From Fimbriimonadaceae bacterium (GTDB lineage Bacteria; Armatimonadota; Fimbriimonadia; Fimbriimonadales; Fimbriimonadaceae), in assembly GCA_019638795.1 (NCBI GenBank), contig JAHBTB010000001.1, positions 434,001 to 498,000 on the forward strand: a DNA stretch of 64,000 nucleotides. The letters run 5' to 3'. The translations under genes were made by a program, and so were the position numbers. A model generated the notes under the pieces. That model was given only the letters and a program-made list of their open reading frames with translations, did no database searches and was not told the origin of the DNA. Below, piece by piece: positions 53,288-62,489 of the stretch. Numbering within the stretch: position 1 is the first letter of the stretch; every line of letters begins with the position of its first letter.

Positions 53288-54088
53288 TTAACCTCCTATC
53301 TTCAAGAGCTTGATGGTGAAGACGCACGGCTGGTTACCCGTGATCGATTGGTTGCCGGCACCACCGAAGACGAGGGCAGGGGGCAGAGTCAGCTTGCGCT
53401 CGCCACCGACCTTCATGCCCCGGATACCGAAGTCCAGACCCCTGATCATCTTGTCCTTGACGCCCGACGTCTCGCCCACCTTGACGGTCACCGGCTTCGA
53501 ACCCGACGGTCGTTTCTCAGAGTTGTCGAACTCAAGGCCGTTTATGTATTCGCCCTTGTAGTGGAACGTGACCGTGTCACCTTCCTTGACCTCGGGCCCG
53601 GTGCCGACCTTCAGGTCGTCCTTGTCGTACACCGTCTCGTCACCTTTCTTGACGACATAAATGACCTTGACGTCGAAATTCAGGTCGGCCTTGGCCGGGA
53701 TCTTGCCGCTTCCCTCCGGCCCATAGGCCAAGTTGAACGGAATCTCCAACTTGCGCTCGCCGCCCTGACGCATCCCGACGATGCCGAGGTCCCAGCCCTT
53801 GATGACGCCACTCGTGCCGGGGGTGTCAGCAAAGCGGACCATCAACGGCATGTCGTTCGGCCCCATGTTGGCGTCGAACTCCTTCCCGTCGCGGAAGGTG
53901 CCGCGGTACAAGACCCACACCATGTCCCCTTTGGCGACCTCGGGCCCGTCGCCGACCTTGACGTCGGTCTTGACGAGTTCTTTCAGAGGGGGAAACTTCT
54001 GGGATTCATCTTTGGCCGTGCTGCCGTTGCAACCGACAAGGGCGGCACCCAGCAGGGCCAGACAGACGGTCCGACGCATGGGACGCAT
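53288..54088 (-). CDS. Lipoprotein with two FKBP-type peptidyl-prolyl isomerase domains
   Basis: 266 residues. Lipobox ALVGC near residue 20. FKBP domain 1 covers ~40-150 (GTFRDGKEFDANMG; VIKGWDLGIVGMRQGGERKLEIP), and domain 2 covers ~158-265 (GEYINGLEFDNSEK; MIRGLDFGIRGMKVGGERKLTLP). Both keep the core FKBP pattern. A periplasmic folding role is likely. ATG 54088 has GGGAGG upstream; ATG 54079 is an alternative. Gap of 35 bp to the divergent smpB. Confidence 0.92.
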   Translation of the reverse strand: MRPMRRTVCLALLGAALVGCNGSTAKDESQKFPPLKELVKTDVKVGDGPEVAKGDMVWVLYRGTFRDGKEFDANMGPNDMPLMVRFADTPGTSGVIKGWDLGIVGMRQGGERKLEIPFNLAYGPEGSGKIPAKADLNFDVKVIYVVKKGDETVYDKDDLKVGTGPEVKEGDTVTFHYKGEYINGLEFDNSEKRPSGSKPVTVKVGETSGVKDKMIRGLDFGIRGMKVGGERKLTLPPALVFGGAGNQSITGNQPCVFTIKLLKIGG

Positions 54089-54110
54089 GGTACCAGCCTC
54101 CCGCTTGAGT

Positions 54111-54116
54111 ACACTG
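54111..54116 (+). promoter_or_regulatory. -10-like box (TACACT) of smpB, leaderless spacing
   Basis: TACACT with a 7-nt gap to ATG 54124. Confidence 0.45.
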
Positions 54117-54123
54117 AGGGCCC

Positions 54124-54600
54124 ATGGCCGCCAAGGTCGCAAAAGCGGACGGCCCCCGTGGGCCAGCCACCATTTCCAACCGAAAGGCTGGGTTTGACTA
54201 CCACTTCGTCGACAACGTCGAGGCCGGGCTCGTCCTTGTCGGTTCCGAGGTGAAGAGCCTCTTTCTCGGCCGAGCCAATCTCACCGACGCTTTTTGCCGG
54301 GTCCTTGACGGGGAGATGTGGTTGCTCAATCTTGACATCGAGCCCTATGACAAGGCGTCGCGGTTCGGCCATGAGCGAAGGCGCGACCGCAAGCTGCTCC
54401 TTCACCGCAAGGAAATCGACGTCCTCGCCCGCAAAGTCCAGGAGAAGGGCCTCTCCCTGATCCCCACCAAGATCTACTTCAAGGACGGCAAGGCCAAAGT
54501 CAATATCGCTTTGGCCCAAGGCAAAAAGGACTACGACAAGCGGGACTCCATCAAAGAGAAAGACCAGCGCCGCGCCCAGCAACGCGGCCTGGAAGACTGA
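54124..54600 (+). CDS. smpB: SsrA-binding protein SmpB
   Basis: 158 residues. Conserved GLVLVGSEVKSLFLGRANLTDAF-like core (here LVLVGSEVKSLFLGRANL), HERRRDRKLLLHRKEI and the basic C-terminal tail (KKDYDKRDSIKEKDQRR). Delivers tmRNA to stalled ribosomes. The tmRNA gene itself is not seen next to it. Confidence 0.97.
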   Translation: MAAKVAKADGPRGPATISNRKAGFDYHFVDNVEAGLVLVGSEVKSLFLGRANLTDAFCRVLDGEMWLLNLDIEPYDKASRFGHERRRDRKLLLHRKEIDVLARKVQEKGLSLIPTKIYFKDGKAKVNIALAQGKKDYDKRDSIKEKDQRRAQQRGLED

Positions 54601-54603
54601 GGC

Positions 54604-55263
54604 TCAGGCGGTCCGCGCCGTCCACATGCGGGCGAAGAGCGAACGGAACACCTCGACCGGGGGCGTGAACCCTGCGTCGGCCAAATCGGCCAAGTATTCG
54701 TCAGGGCTGACGGCCACGACGTCCTCGTGGAATCCCTGGACGATGTCTTCCACCTTCTCGGCGTCGAACCCCATACCCAGCACCGACCGCCACAGCGGTT
54801 CGTGGGCCCCGGCGACCAGAGCGGCCTCGACGAGGAGGCCGCCTGGTCTCAAGCGGCGGCTGATCTCACCGAAGTGGCCGGCGCGGCCCCGCGGCAAGAA
54901 ATGCGCGACAAGGAGCTCGGTGGCCACGTCAAACGGGCCGTCGGGGGCATCGGCGACGCCGCCACAAACCAAGGTGACTCGGTCGGCCAAGCCGGACACG
55001 GTGAGTTTGGCCCTGGCGATATCGAGCATGTCGGCCGACACGTCGACGCCGACAATGGTCGCGTCGGGGTGGTCGTGGGCCAAGGCCACCGCCTCTTCAC
55101 CGGTGCCGACCCCGACCACAAGGACCCGGCGCACGTTGTGCTCCAGCAAGGCAGCGGCGCGGGCCAGCCGGTGCATCGCCTCGTAACCGACGACGATCCG
55201 CGAAATGATGCGGTCATACCGCTCGGCCCGACCGTCGTCGAAGAGCGGGGTCGTTTCGGCCAT
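54604..55263 (-). CDS. Class I SAM-dependent methyltransferase
   Basis: 219 residues. Motif I VLVVGVGTGEEAVALA, acidic residue of motif II in IVGVDVSADML, and motif post-I elements (VTLVCGGVADAP). A generic small-molecule methyltransferase; substrate unknown. CATAAT 8 nt before the ATG. Convergent with smpB. Confidence 0.9.
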   Translation of the reverse strand: MAETTPLFDDGRAERYDRIISRIVVGYEAMHRLARAAALLEHNVRRVLVVGVGTGEEAVALAHDHPDATIVGVDVSADMLDIARAKLTVSGLADRVTLVCGGVADAPDGPFDVATELLVAHFLPRGRAGHFGEISRRLRPGGLLVEAALVAGAHEPLWRSVLGMGFDAEKVEDIVQGFHEDVVAVSPDEYLADLADAGFTPPVEVFRSLFARMWTARTA

Positions 55264-55271
55264 GCAAGGAG

Positions 55272-55277
55272 ATTATG
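55272..55277 (-). promoter_or_regulatory. -10 box (CATAAT) of the methyltransferase gene
   Basis: CATAAT on the minus strand, 8 nt before ATG 55263. Confidence 0.5.
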
Positions 55278-55315
55278 CCCGACCGCCGTGACACGGACGG
55301 CGCGTCGGCCGTCTG

Positions 55316-55888
55316 ATGCAATGGATGTCCCGGTTCTTGCGCGCTCTTCTCCTCCTTGCCACCAGCGTCCTGCTCGTGGCGGGCCTCGTGGCCGCGCCAG
55401 TCCAGGAGAAACCCGCTAAGGGCGAGACCTGGATGGTGATGAAAGTCGAGGGCCGCGGCGAGGTCAAGATCAAACTGGAAACGGCCAAGGCGCCCAAGGC
55501 GACCGCCCATGTCATCGCACTGGCGACCCAGGGCTTTTACAACGGCCAGACGTTTTTCAAAGTGATCAAGGAGCCGCGGCCGTTCCTGGTCCAGTTCGGC
55601 GACCCCGGCTCGCGAGGTGACACCAAGCAGGAACTGGGCCAAGGAGGCTCAGGCAACCGCGTGCCGTTCGAGGACAGCGGCCTGTCCAACGTCGAGGGTG
55701 CGGTCGGACTCAGCACCTTGCCCCGGGACCCCAACAGTGGCGACAGCATTTTCTACATTTGCCTCGCCGAGAGTCGGTTCCTGGACGGGAAATACACTGT
55801 CTTCGGCCATGTGGCCTCGGGAATGGACGTGGTCAAGGCCGTGAAGGAAGGCGACAAGGTATCTTCCGTCACGATTCTTCGTGGCTGA
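55316..55888 (+). CDS. Cyclophilin-type peptidyl-prolyl isomerase, exported
   Basis: 190 residues. An N-terminal signal/anchor (residues ~8-27) precedes a compact cyclophilin domain: GFYNGQTFFKVI, FLVQFGDPGSRGD, GAVGLSTLPRDPNSGDSIFYICL, YTVFGHVASGMDVV. The usual catalytic Arg of 'FHRVI' is replaced by Lys (FFKVI). Likely periplasmic. Overlaps the permease gene that follows by 8 bp. ATG 55325 is an alternative start. Confidence 0.9.
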   Translation: MQWMSRFLRALLLLATSVLLVAGLVAAPVQEKPAKGETWMVMKVEGRGEVKIKLETAKAPKATAHVIALATQGFYNGQTFFKVIKEPRPFLVQFGDPGSRGDTKQELGQGGSGNRVPFEDSGLSNVEGAVGLSTLPRDPNSGDSIFYICLAESRFLDGKYTVFGHVASGMDVVKAVKEGDKVSSVTILRG

Positions 55889-56855
55889 AACCCACCGATC
55901 CGCCACCGGCGTCTGGCGCGCCGTGCTGCTCCGGCTCCTCTATGGGCTTGTCAGCCTCGTTTTTATTTCTCTCGTCACCTTCATGGCCGACGAGATTGCG
56001 CCCGGCGACGCGGCCACGGCGGTCGCGGGGGAAAAGGCGACGGTCGAACAGGTCGACCGCCTCCGTCACCAAATGGGCCTTGACCGGCCTTGGCCGGTGC
56101 GCTACTTCGAGTTTGTCGGCCATGCGGCGAGGTTTGAGTTTGGCAAGTCGTATTTCGGCACGAAAGAGCCGGTCAACACGATCATCGGACGGGCCTTGCC
56201 CCTCACGCTTCTCCTCGCCGGATCGGCCATCGCCCTCGCCACCATCCTCGGCCTTTCCCTCGGCACCTTGGCGGCGATCTGGCGCGACCGCCCTCCCGAC
56301 CGGCTGACCCTCACCCTCAGCACCCTCGGCGTGACCGTGCCCAACTTTGTCCTCGCGCCGATCCTGGTGTTCATTTTCGCCGTCCGAATGGACGTCCTCC
56401 CCACGACGTGGGAGGTCAAGAGGGTCGCCCCCGACTTCTTCTACCTGGTGCTCCCCGTCATCGTCCTCGCGGCACGCCCCGCGGCGTCGTTGACCCGCCT
56501 GACCCGGGCAAGCATGGTGGACACCCTGAGCCAAGAGTTCGTCCGCTTGGCGGTCGCGAAAGGAGTCCCTCCCTGGCAGATCTACTTCAAACACGCCCTG
56601 CGCAACGCCGTCCTGCCCGTGCTCACGTCGATCGGCACCAGCTTCGGCTACTTGCTGACCGGGTCGTTCGTCGTCGAGACGATATTCACGATGCCCGGCC
56701 TGGGGCACGCCGCCATTGACGCCATCCTGAAAGGCGACACGCCGGTCATCTTGGCCTCGACCCTCGTCTCCGGCGCGCTGTTTGTCCTTGTGAACCTTCT
56801 TGTCGACATGGCGTTACCCGTCATCGACCCGCGAATCCGGGAGTCTCAGATATGA
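55881..56855 (+). CDS. Peptide ABC transporter permease (DppB/OppB type)
   Basis: 324 residues. Six transmembrane helices and the EAA-loop RLAVAKGVPPWQIYFKHALRNAVLPVLT; N-terminal PGD motif (APGDAATA). The GTG start lies inside the end of the cyclophilin gene. No binding protein or ATPase is adjacent; a DppD-type ATPase lies at 32176-33120. Confidence 0.93.
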   Translation: MAETHRSATGVWRAVLLRLLYGLVSLVFISLVTFMADEIAPGDAATAVAGEKATVEQVDRLRHQMGLDRPWPVRYFEFVGHAARFEFGKSYFGTKEPVNTIIGRALPLTLLLAGSAIALATILGLSLGTLAAIWRDRPPDRLTLTLSTLGVTVPNFVLAPILVFIFAVRMDVLPTTWEVKRVAPDFFYLVLPVIVLAARPAASLTRLTRASMVDTLSQEFVRLAVAKGVPPWQIYFKHALRNAVLPVLTSIGTSFGYLLTGSFVVETIFTMPGLGHAAIDAILKGDTPVILASTLVSGALFVLVNLLVDMALPVIDPRIRESQI

Positions 56856-57667
56856 GCCTGAAGCGCAACTGGATGTTCTGGTTGGGCATCAGCTACCTCG
56901 CCCTGATGGTGCTGTTCGCGATCTTCGGCCCCAACATGCGCCACGCCTGGAACGACCCGATCGGCCCGGCCCGCTTGGGCCCCAGCGCCGAGTACTGGCT
57001 GGGCACCGACGAACAAGGCCGCGACGTTTTCGCCCGCCTTGCCTATGGCGCCCGCCTCTCGCTCACAATCGGCCTGACCGTGCAGGTCATCGCGGTGGTC
57101 GTCGGGGTCGTCGTGGGGGTCCTGGGCGTCTATGGCCCGCGCTGGATCAGCAACCCGCTGATGCGCCTGACCGACGGCATGTTCGCCTTTCCCGACCTGC
57201 TGTTGGCGATCATGCTGGTGGGCCTCTTTGGCATGGGGGCCGGGCCGGTCGTCGCCTCACTTTCCATCGCGGCCTGGCCGTCGGTCGCCCGCCTGGTGCG
57301 GACGCAGGTGGCTTCACTCAAGGACAGGGAGTTCGTTGTCGCCGCCCAGGCGATGGGGGCACGGACGCCGTACCTGGTCGTCAAGCACATCCTGCCCCAC
57401 CTGGCCGGTGTCCTCCTCGCTGTCATGATGGTCGATGTCGCCGCGACGATCCTGAGCGAGAGCACCCTCAGCTTCCTGGGCATCGGCGTCCAGCTACCCG
57501 AGGCCAGTTGGGGGAGCATGATCCAGACCGGCAACCTCTACATCAGGAACCAGCCCCTCCTCCTGCTCTGGCCGTGCCTCGCCTTGTCACTGACGATTTT
57601 CGCCCTGAACTTCGTCGGTGACGGCCTCAGGGCCATGGCAGACCCGAAAGGGTCCGAAACCCGCTGA
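56852..57667 (+). CDS. Peptide ABC transporter permease (DppC/OppC type)
   Basis: 271 residues. The N-terminal helix and 'WLGTDEQGRDVFARLAYGARLSL' are the OppC/DppC signature, with an EAA loop at FVVAAQAMGARTPYLVVKHILPHL. Overlaps dppB by 4 bp and pairs with it in the membrane. Confidence 0.94.
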   Translation: MSLKRNWMFWLGISYLALMVLFAIFGPNMRHAWNDPIGPARLGPSAEYWLGTDEQGRDVFARLAYGARLSLTIGLTVQVIAVVVGVVVGVLGVYGPRWISNPLMRLTDGMFAFPDLLLAIMLVGLFGMGAGPVVASLSIAAWPSVARLVRTQVASLKDREFVVAAQAMGARTPYLVVKHILPHLAGVLLAVMMVDVAATILSESTLSFLGIGVQLPEASWGSMIQTGNLYIRNQPLLLLWPCLALSLTIFALNFVGDGLRAMADPKGSETR

Positions 57668-57668
57668 C

Positions 57669-57704
57669 AAAAATGTCCACCCGGCCGACACCGGGTGGAC
57701 ATTT
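57669..57704 (-). terminator. Terminator between dppC and the M61 peptidase gene
   Basis: A perfect 14-bp stem (AAATGTCCACCCGG and complement, loop CCGACA). On the minus strand it is followed by a T-run, ending the M61 transcript; on the plus strand ATTT follows, so it may act in both directions. Confidence 0.75.
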
Positions 57705-57725
57705 GCGGTTTCCTGGCCGACTATC

Positions 57726-59459
57726 CTACTTCGCGGCGGTCCATGCCTTCCACAGGGCCTGCTTCGCAAGGTTGCCGTCGGTAGCTGGGGTCACCCGGTA
57801 GCTGGCGACCTTGTTCTCCGCCACCTTCACGGTGGTCGTCTTCGTCTCCGTCCCCCGCTTGTAGGTCACCTCGATCGCGTCCCCGATCTTGGCTCCGGTC
57901 GCGGCCACACTGACCGCCCTGAAGCCACGGAAGCCCGACTCCACGTTGTCCTTGCCGACCTTGAGCACCACGTCACCCTTTTGCAGGTCACCGGACTCGC
58001 CGTTGGTCTCATTGACGACGACGGGGGCGTCGGCCCCCGTGACCGTGACGGTGAAGGGCATGCGCGGCAACGACCGCTCGGTCTTCTCCATGTTGACCCC
58101 GACCTTGGCGAGTTCTTCCTCGACGGGTAGTTCGCCCGGCGTCATGATCCACTTGTCGTAAAGAGCCCCGAACTCAGGCCCGCCATGCTTGATGAGCGTC
58201 GTCCGGATGCCGTCCTCGGGAAAGCCGGGCTTGCCGTTGCACTGGGCGAAGAGGTCGTGGACCACGTCGTCCAGCGTCACCTTACCCGCCGACCGGTCGC
58301 GTAGCTCGATGTCAAAGCACATCCCCGCCAACCATCCGAAGGTGTAGTAGTCGAGGCGGTTACCGGTGGAGCTACCCCGGCCGTTGTCGGCCTGGTCCAG
58401 TGTGTAGCTGGCGTCGTAGATCGTCGAAGTCAGGCGGGCGGGGTTCCGCCGCGCCGCCGTCACGTGCCGGGCGGCTTCTTCCTGGATGAACTCCGGTGCG
58501 GCCAGGCCCGAACGGGCCAGGGTGACGCTGGCATAGTAGTCGGTCACGCCCTCCAGCCACCACAGGGCCCCCGTGCGGGGCAACCTCTGGTAGTCAAAGG
58601 GGCCGAGGACCGAGCTTCGGATCCGCTTGACGTTCCAAGCATGGAAGTACTCGTGCGCCATGACGCTCTTGGTGCCCGTGTTGAAGCCGGTCGCCATGCC
58701 GACTTGGGTGCTGCTCAGGTGCTCCAGACCCCAACCGCCACCGGGCGAGTCCATGACCGAGACGTGCCAGACGTACCGGTCGAACGGCAGCTTGCCCCAG
58801 AACTTGACCATGAAGTCGCTGATCTGGCTCAGGGTCTGGACGACTTGGGGTCGCTTCAGTTTGTCGACCGGGCCGGAGTGATAGACGATGGTGTGGGGCA
58901 CCCCGCCCGACATGTACATGTCGTGAGGGAGGTCACCGGCGCTCACCGGGTTGTCGGCCAAAACGTCGTAGGTCGGGGCGTAGAAGCTGTTCTTCCCCGA
59001 GTCAGGGTTCAGGCCGACATAGACGCCCCAGTCCGAGGGGCACACCACCTTCAGGTGGCAGGGCTCGTCCTTGCGGCCGACCAGGTACAGGTACGTCGAA
59101 GGGCCGGCCAGGTGGAACCGGTCCTTTACCGGCCCGGTGACGGTGTAGCTCGCTTCGACTCGTTGCGCCTTGTCGACCGACACCTTCCAGGTCTCTTTGT
59201 TCGGTTTGGCCACGGTGAGCGGCTTACCGTCTTCTCCGACCATCCGGAAGTCGGCGACGCGGGCGGCGTAGTCTCCCAGGCCGTAGGCACCCGGCGACCA
59301 GCGCGGTATCTGGAGTTCAGTGTCGCCCTTGGCGGCGTCGAAAGCGATGCGGACGACAAGACCCTTGGCGCCCGGGGCGGCTTGGACCGTGTACCAAACG
59401 TCGGCCTGAGCGATGCCTGCGGCAAGAAGGGCGCCGATGCCCAACAACCAGTTCTTCAT
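57726..59459 (-). CDS. M61-family (glycyl aminopeptidase-like) metallopeptidase with PDZ domain
   Basis: 577 residues. Signal peptide at 1-19. Zinc motif HEYFH in VMAHEYFHAWNVKRIR, followed by LWWLEGVTDYYA with the third ligand Glu, as in family M61. A C-terminal PDZ domain (~455-545; TVTGADAPVVVNETNGESGDLQKGDVVLKVG) completes the usual layout. Exported aminopeptidase activity on Gly/Ala residues is known in the family. Confidence 0.93.
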   Translation of the reverse strand: MKNWLLGIGALLAAGIAQADVWYTVQAAPGAKGLVVRIAFDAAKGDTELQIPRWSPGAYGLGDYAARVADFRMVGEDGKPLTVAKPNKETWKVSVDKAQRVEASYTVTGPVKDRFHLAGPSTYLYLVGRKDEPCHLKVVCPSDWGVYVGLNPDSGKNSFYAPTYDVLADNPVSAGDLPHDMYMSGGVPHTIVYHSGPVDKLKRPQVVQTLSQISDFMVKFWGKLPFDRYVWHVSVMDSPGGGWGLEHLSSTQVGMATGFNTGTKSVMAHEYFHAWNVKRIRSSVLGPFDYQRLPRTGALWWLEGVTDYYASVTLARSGLAAPEFIQEEAARHVTAARRNPARLTSTIYDASYTLDQADNGRGSSTGNRLDYYTFGWLAGMCFDIELRDRSAGKVTLDDVVHDLFAQCNGKPGFPEDGIRTTLIKHGGPEFGALYDKWIMTPGELPVEEELAKVGVNMEKTERSLPRMPFTVTVTGADAPVVVNETNGESGDLQKGDVVLKVGKDNVESGFRGFRAVSVAATGAKIGDAIEVTYKRGTETKTTTVKVAENKVASYRVTPATDGNLAKQALWKAWTAAK

Positions 59460-59566
59460 GGCGAGGCCGGTATACCTTCCGGGTGTCCCCGATAGGAAAG
59501 GGTGGGCGAGCGTATTCGCCTCACGGGGACCAGGACCGCCCGGACCCGGACGGCAAACTGCTGGCG

Positions 59567-60058
59567 ATGAACGGTTACTTGGAGACGTGGCGGTTCACCC
59601 GCGGTCGACTGGCCCCCAGCTGGGAAGACCTCAGCGAGGCCCAACTGGCGTGGAAGTCGCCCGAAGGTGAAGGTCCGATCGCCGACATCCTCGCCCACAT
59701 CGCCGGGTGCGAGCATTTCCTGGGTAAGCGCCTATTGGGCGAGGATCCCCGCGCCACGGAGCGCGACGCGAAGCTGGACGACAGCGCCAGAGCCGTATTC
59801 TTGAATGACGACCCGTTCCCCTGGGGGGCCGAGGAAATGTCCAAGACAGGCCTGCAGGCGATGCTGGACGAGACCGCCGCCTCGACGGAGCGCGCCCTTA
59901 GCGACGGGTTGGCCCGGAACCACGACTCCGACCAAGACAGCCCGCTCGGGGCGACGATCAAGGGTTCGGGAGCGGCCCAGCGCATGGCCCAGCACGCCGG
60001 ATACCACACCGGCCAAATCTGGATGGTCCGTCGCCACCCCCAGTTCCCGAAAGACTGA
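59567..60058 (+). CDS. DinB-family protein
   Basis: 163 residues, four-helix bundle pattern. Metal-ligand histidines are in ILAHIAGCEHFLG and MAQHAGYHTGQIWMVRR. Such proteins bind Ni/Zn and include thiol transferases. ATG 59567 begins the homologous region (MNGYLETWRFTRGRL); CAAACT lies 7 nt before it. Confidence 0.85.
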   Translation: MNGYLETWRFTRGRLAPSWEDLSEAQLAWKSPEGEGPIADILAHIAGCEHFLGKRLLGEDPRATERDAKLDDSARAVFLNDDPFPWGAEEMSKTGLQAMLDETAASTERALSDGLARNHDSDQDSPLGATIKGSGAAQRMAQHAGYHTGQIWMVRRHPQFPKD

Positions 60059-60071
60059 ACCGGTCGGCTGG

Positions 60072-60077
60072 TATCCT
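60072..60077 (+). promoter_or_regulatory. -10-like box (TATCCT) of accD
   Basis: TATCCT with a 9-nt gap to ATG 60087. Confidence 0.4.
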
Positions 60078-60086
60078 TGGCGTCCG

Positions 60087-60920
60087 ATGTTGGGCCGCAG
60101 ACCACCGGCGAGCGAACCGAACCCGAACTTCATTCAGTGCCAGAGTTGTAAGAAGACTCTGTTCGCCGCCGAGTTCGATTCCAACCTTCGCGTCTGCCCG
60201 TCGTGTGGGTTTCACCACCGACTGACTTGGCGTCAGCGGGCCGAGTACACCTTTGACAAGGGCTCGTTTATCGAAACCGACACCGGACTTGCCTCGCTGG
60301 ACCCGCTCAACTTTCCTGATTACGCCGAGAAGCACGGGCAGGCCCAAGCCAAGACCGGAATGGCCGACAGTGTGGTCTGTGGCACGGCGAAGCTGGAGGG
60401 CAGACCGGTGAGCGTCGCCATCAGTGACTTTCACTTCATGGGCGGTTCGATGGGGAGCGTCGCTGGTGAGAAGATCACGCGGGCCCTAGAGCGCGGGGCC
60501 GAGGAAGGCATGCCCGTCATCATCTTTTGCGCCAGCGGCGGCGCACGCATGCAGGAGGGCCTTCTTAGCCTGATGCAGATGGCCAAGACGACCGCCGCCG
60601 TCGAACTCTGCCGCACACGCGGTGTGCCCTACATCGCCGTCTTCACCGACCCGACCATGGCCGGAGTCCTGGCCAGCTATGCCTCGGTGGCCGACGTCAT
60701 CTTGGCCGAGCCCAAGGCCCTTGTCGGCTTTGCCGGCGCACGGGTCAGTAAGCAAGCCCAGGTCGTCAAGGCACCGGACGACTTCCAGACGGCGGAGTTC
60801 GTCCTGCGGTCCGGAATGCTCGACCGCATTGTCAACCGGCGCGACATGCGCGGCACCCTCTCGGCCCTGGTCCGCCTGCTTGGCGGCCACCTGGACCGAA
60901 CGGAGGCCCACGTTGGCTAA
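60087..60920 (+). CDS. accD: Acetyl-CoA carboxylase carboxyltransferase subunit beta
   Basis: 277 residues. N-terminal zinc finger CQSC...CPSC (residues ~18-40), then the carboxyltransferase core with FMGGSMGSVAGEKI, IIFCASGGARMQEG and GFAGARV. Forms the biotin-dependent carboxyltransferase with AccA. Overlaps accA by 8 bp. A distance of 29 bp from the DinB gene. Confidence 0.96.
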   Translation: MLGRRPPASEPNPNFIQCQSCKKTLFAAEFDSNLRVCPSCGFHHRLTWRQRAEYTFDKGSFIETDTGLASLDPLNFPDYAEKHGQAQAKTGMADSVVCGTAKLEGRPVSVAISDFHFMGGSMGSVAGEKITRALERGAEEGMPVIIFCASGGARMQEGLLSLMQMAKTTAAVELCRTRGVPYIAVFTDPTMAGVLASYASVADVILAEPKALVGFAGARVSKQAQVVKAPDDFQTAEFVLRSGMLDRIVNRRDMRGTLSALVRLLGGHLDRTEAHVG

Positions 60921-61887
60921 GAGTTGGAAAGAATGGGAAAAGCCGATCCTTGAGCTCGAGGAGGGGATCGACAAACTCAACCAACTGATCGCAGTCGAGC
61001 GCGACTTCGAGAAGAAGGCCGCCCTGACCGTCCGGGCCCAAGAGTTCACCGAGAAACTCAACAAGTTCATCGACGTCCGGTACAGCCGTCTCGGCCCGTG
61101 GGAGAAGGTGCTCGTCGCACGTGCCGAGACGCGGCCCTACACCTTGGACGTCGTCGCGGCGGTCTTTGACGAGTTCGTGGAGTTGGACGGCGACCGCCGC
61201 GTCGGGGCCGACCACGCCGTCGTCGCCGGCCCGGCTTCCCTGGAGGGCAGACCCGTCATGGTCGTCGGCCAGCAAAAGGGCCGCAACATTCAGGAGCGCA
61301 CCCACCGCAACTTTGCGATGGCCAAGCCCGAGGGGTACCGCAAGGCGATCCGCATGTTTGAGATGGCCGAGCGGTTCCGGATGCCCGTGGTCACCATCGT
61401 CGACACCCCCGCCGCCGACCCCGGCGTCGAAAGCGAGAGCCGGGGCATCAGCGAGGCGATCGCCGCTTCGATGCTGGCGATGTTCGGGCTCACCGTGCCC
61501 GTCGTCTCCGTCATCATTGGCGAAGGCGGGAGCGGAGGGGCCATCGGCATCGCGGCGGCGAACCGGGTGCTGATGCTTGAACATTCGGTGTACAGCGTCA
61601 TCCCGCCCGAAGGCTGCGCCGCCATCTTGTGGCGTGACCCGGCCAAGGGCCCCCAGGCCGCCGCCGCCCTCAAATTGACGGCCCAGTCGGCCTTGGAGCT
61701 TGGATTGGTCGAAGAAGTGATCCCCGAACCGTTCGGCGGGGCCCACCGCGACCCCGGCGAATCAGCGGCTCGGGTCAAGGAAGCGCTTGTGCGCCACCTT
61801 GCCGAAGTCGGGGCCGGCTCCCCAGCCGAAATCAAGCAAGCACGATACGACCGCTTCCGTGGCCTGGGGCAGTGCACGGACTCGTAG
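60913..61887 (+). CDS. accA: Acetyl-CoA carboxylase carboxyltransferase subunit alpha
   Basis: 324 residues. Core motifs QQKGRNIQERTHRNFAMAKPEGYRKA, VDTPAADPGVESESRG and IGEGGSGGAIGI. The N-terminal helical region (EGIDKLNQLIAVERDF) is typical. TTG start at 60913 with GGAGG 6 nt upstream, overlapping the accD stop. Supplies malonyl-CoA with AccD and biotin subunits located elsewhere. Confidence 0.96.
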   Translation: MAKSWKEWEKPILELEEGIDKLNQLIAVERDFEKKAALTVRAQEFTEKLNKFIDVRYSRLGPWEKVLVARAETRPYTLDVVAAVFDEFVELDGDRRVGADHAVVAGPASLEGRPVMVVGQQKGRNIQERTHRNFAMAKPEGYRKAIRMFEMAERFRMPVVTIVDTPAADPGVESESRGISEAIAASMLAMFGLTVPVVSVIIGEGGSGGAIGIAAANRVLMLEHSVYSVIPPEGCAAILWRDPAKGPQAAAALKLTAQSALELGLVEEVIPEPFGGAHRDPGESAARVKEALVRHLAEVGAGSPAEIKQARYDRFRGLGQCTDS

Positions 61888-61922
61888 CGGACCTCGATCA
61901 CCGACAGAGGCCACAATAGGGC

Positions 61923-62483
61923 GTGCCCGACTTCGCCGCCCTCGACCGTGAACTGTTCCGGGCGGTCCACATCGGATGGCACCAAGACTGGCTGGACAAG
62001 CCCTTCTTGCTCGTGACCTACACGGGAGACGGCTGGCAACTGGTGCCACTCCTCCTCGGCCTCTTCAAGAAGGAGTGGCGGCCGACGCTCCTGCCCGCCG
62101 TGGCCAGCTACCTGCTTGCCGGGGCGGTGCGGATCGTGATCATGCTCGGCGTCAACCGGGAGCGGCCAAGCAACTTGGCCTTCGCCCACCCCCTGGAGCA
62201 GATCACCGGCAACACCAGCTTCCCCAGCGGCCACACGACGACGACTTGGGCGATCGCCTTGGCGGTGGTTCTCTTTTGCTCCGGCCCCCGGGCGAACTGG
62301 ATCCGGGCCGCAGTGGTCGCCTGGGCCGTTCTTGTCGCGGTGAGCCGGGTGTACATCGGCGTCCATTATCCGACCGACGTGGTGGGCGGGGCCGCCCTAG
62401 GGGCCCTGGCCGCCGGTGTCGTCCGCCTCGTGTGGCCCGCCCCCCGACCAACCACGGAAGGCGACTCCGGCATCAAGGCATAG
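61923..62483 (+). CDS. PAP2-family membrane phosphatase
   Basis: 186 residues, about five transmembrane helices. Phosphatase motifs: (K)x6RP-like NRERPSN, PSGH in SFPSGHTTTTWA, and SRVYIGVHYPTDVVGG. Could act on undecaprenyl diphosphate or phosphatidate. GTG start with CACAAT 5 nt upstream. Confidence 0.92.
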   Translation: MPDFAALDRELFRAVHIGWHQDWLDKPFLLVTYTGDGWQLVPLLLGLFKKEWRPTLLPAVASYLLAGAVRIVIMLGVNRERPSNLAFAHPLEQITGNTSFPSGHTTTTWAIALAVVLFCSGPRANWIRAAVVAWAVLVAVSRVYIGVHYPTDVVGGAALGALAAGVVRLVWPAPRPTTEGDSGIKA

Positions 62484-62489
62484 GGACGG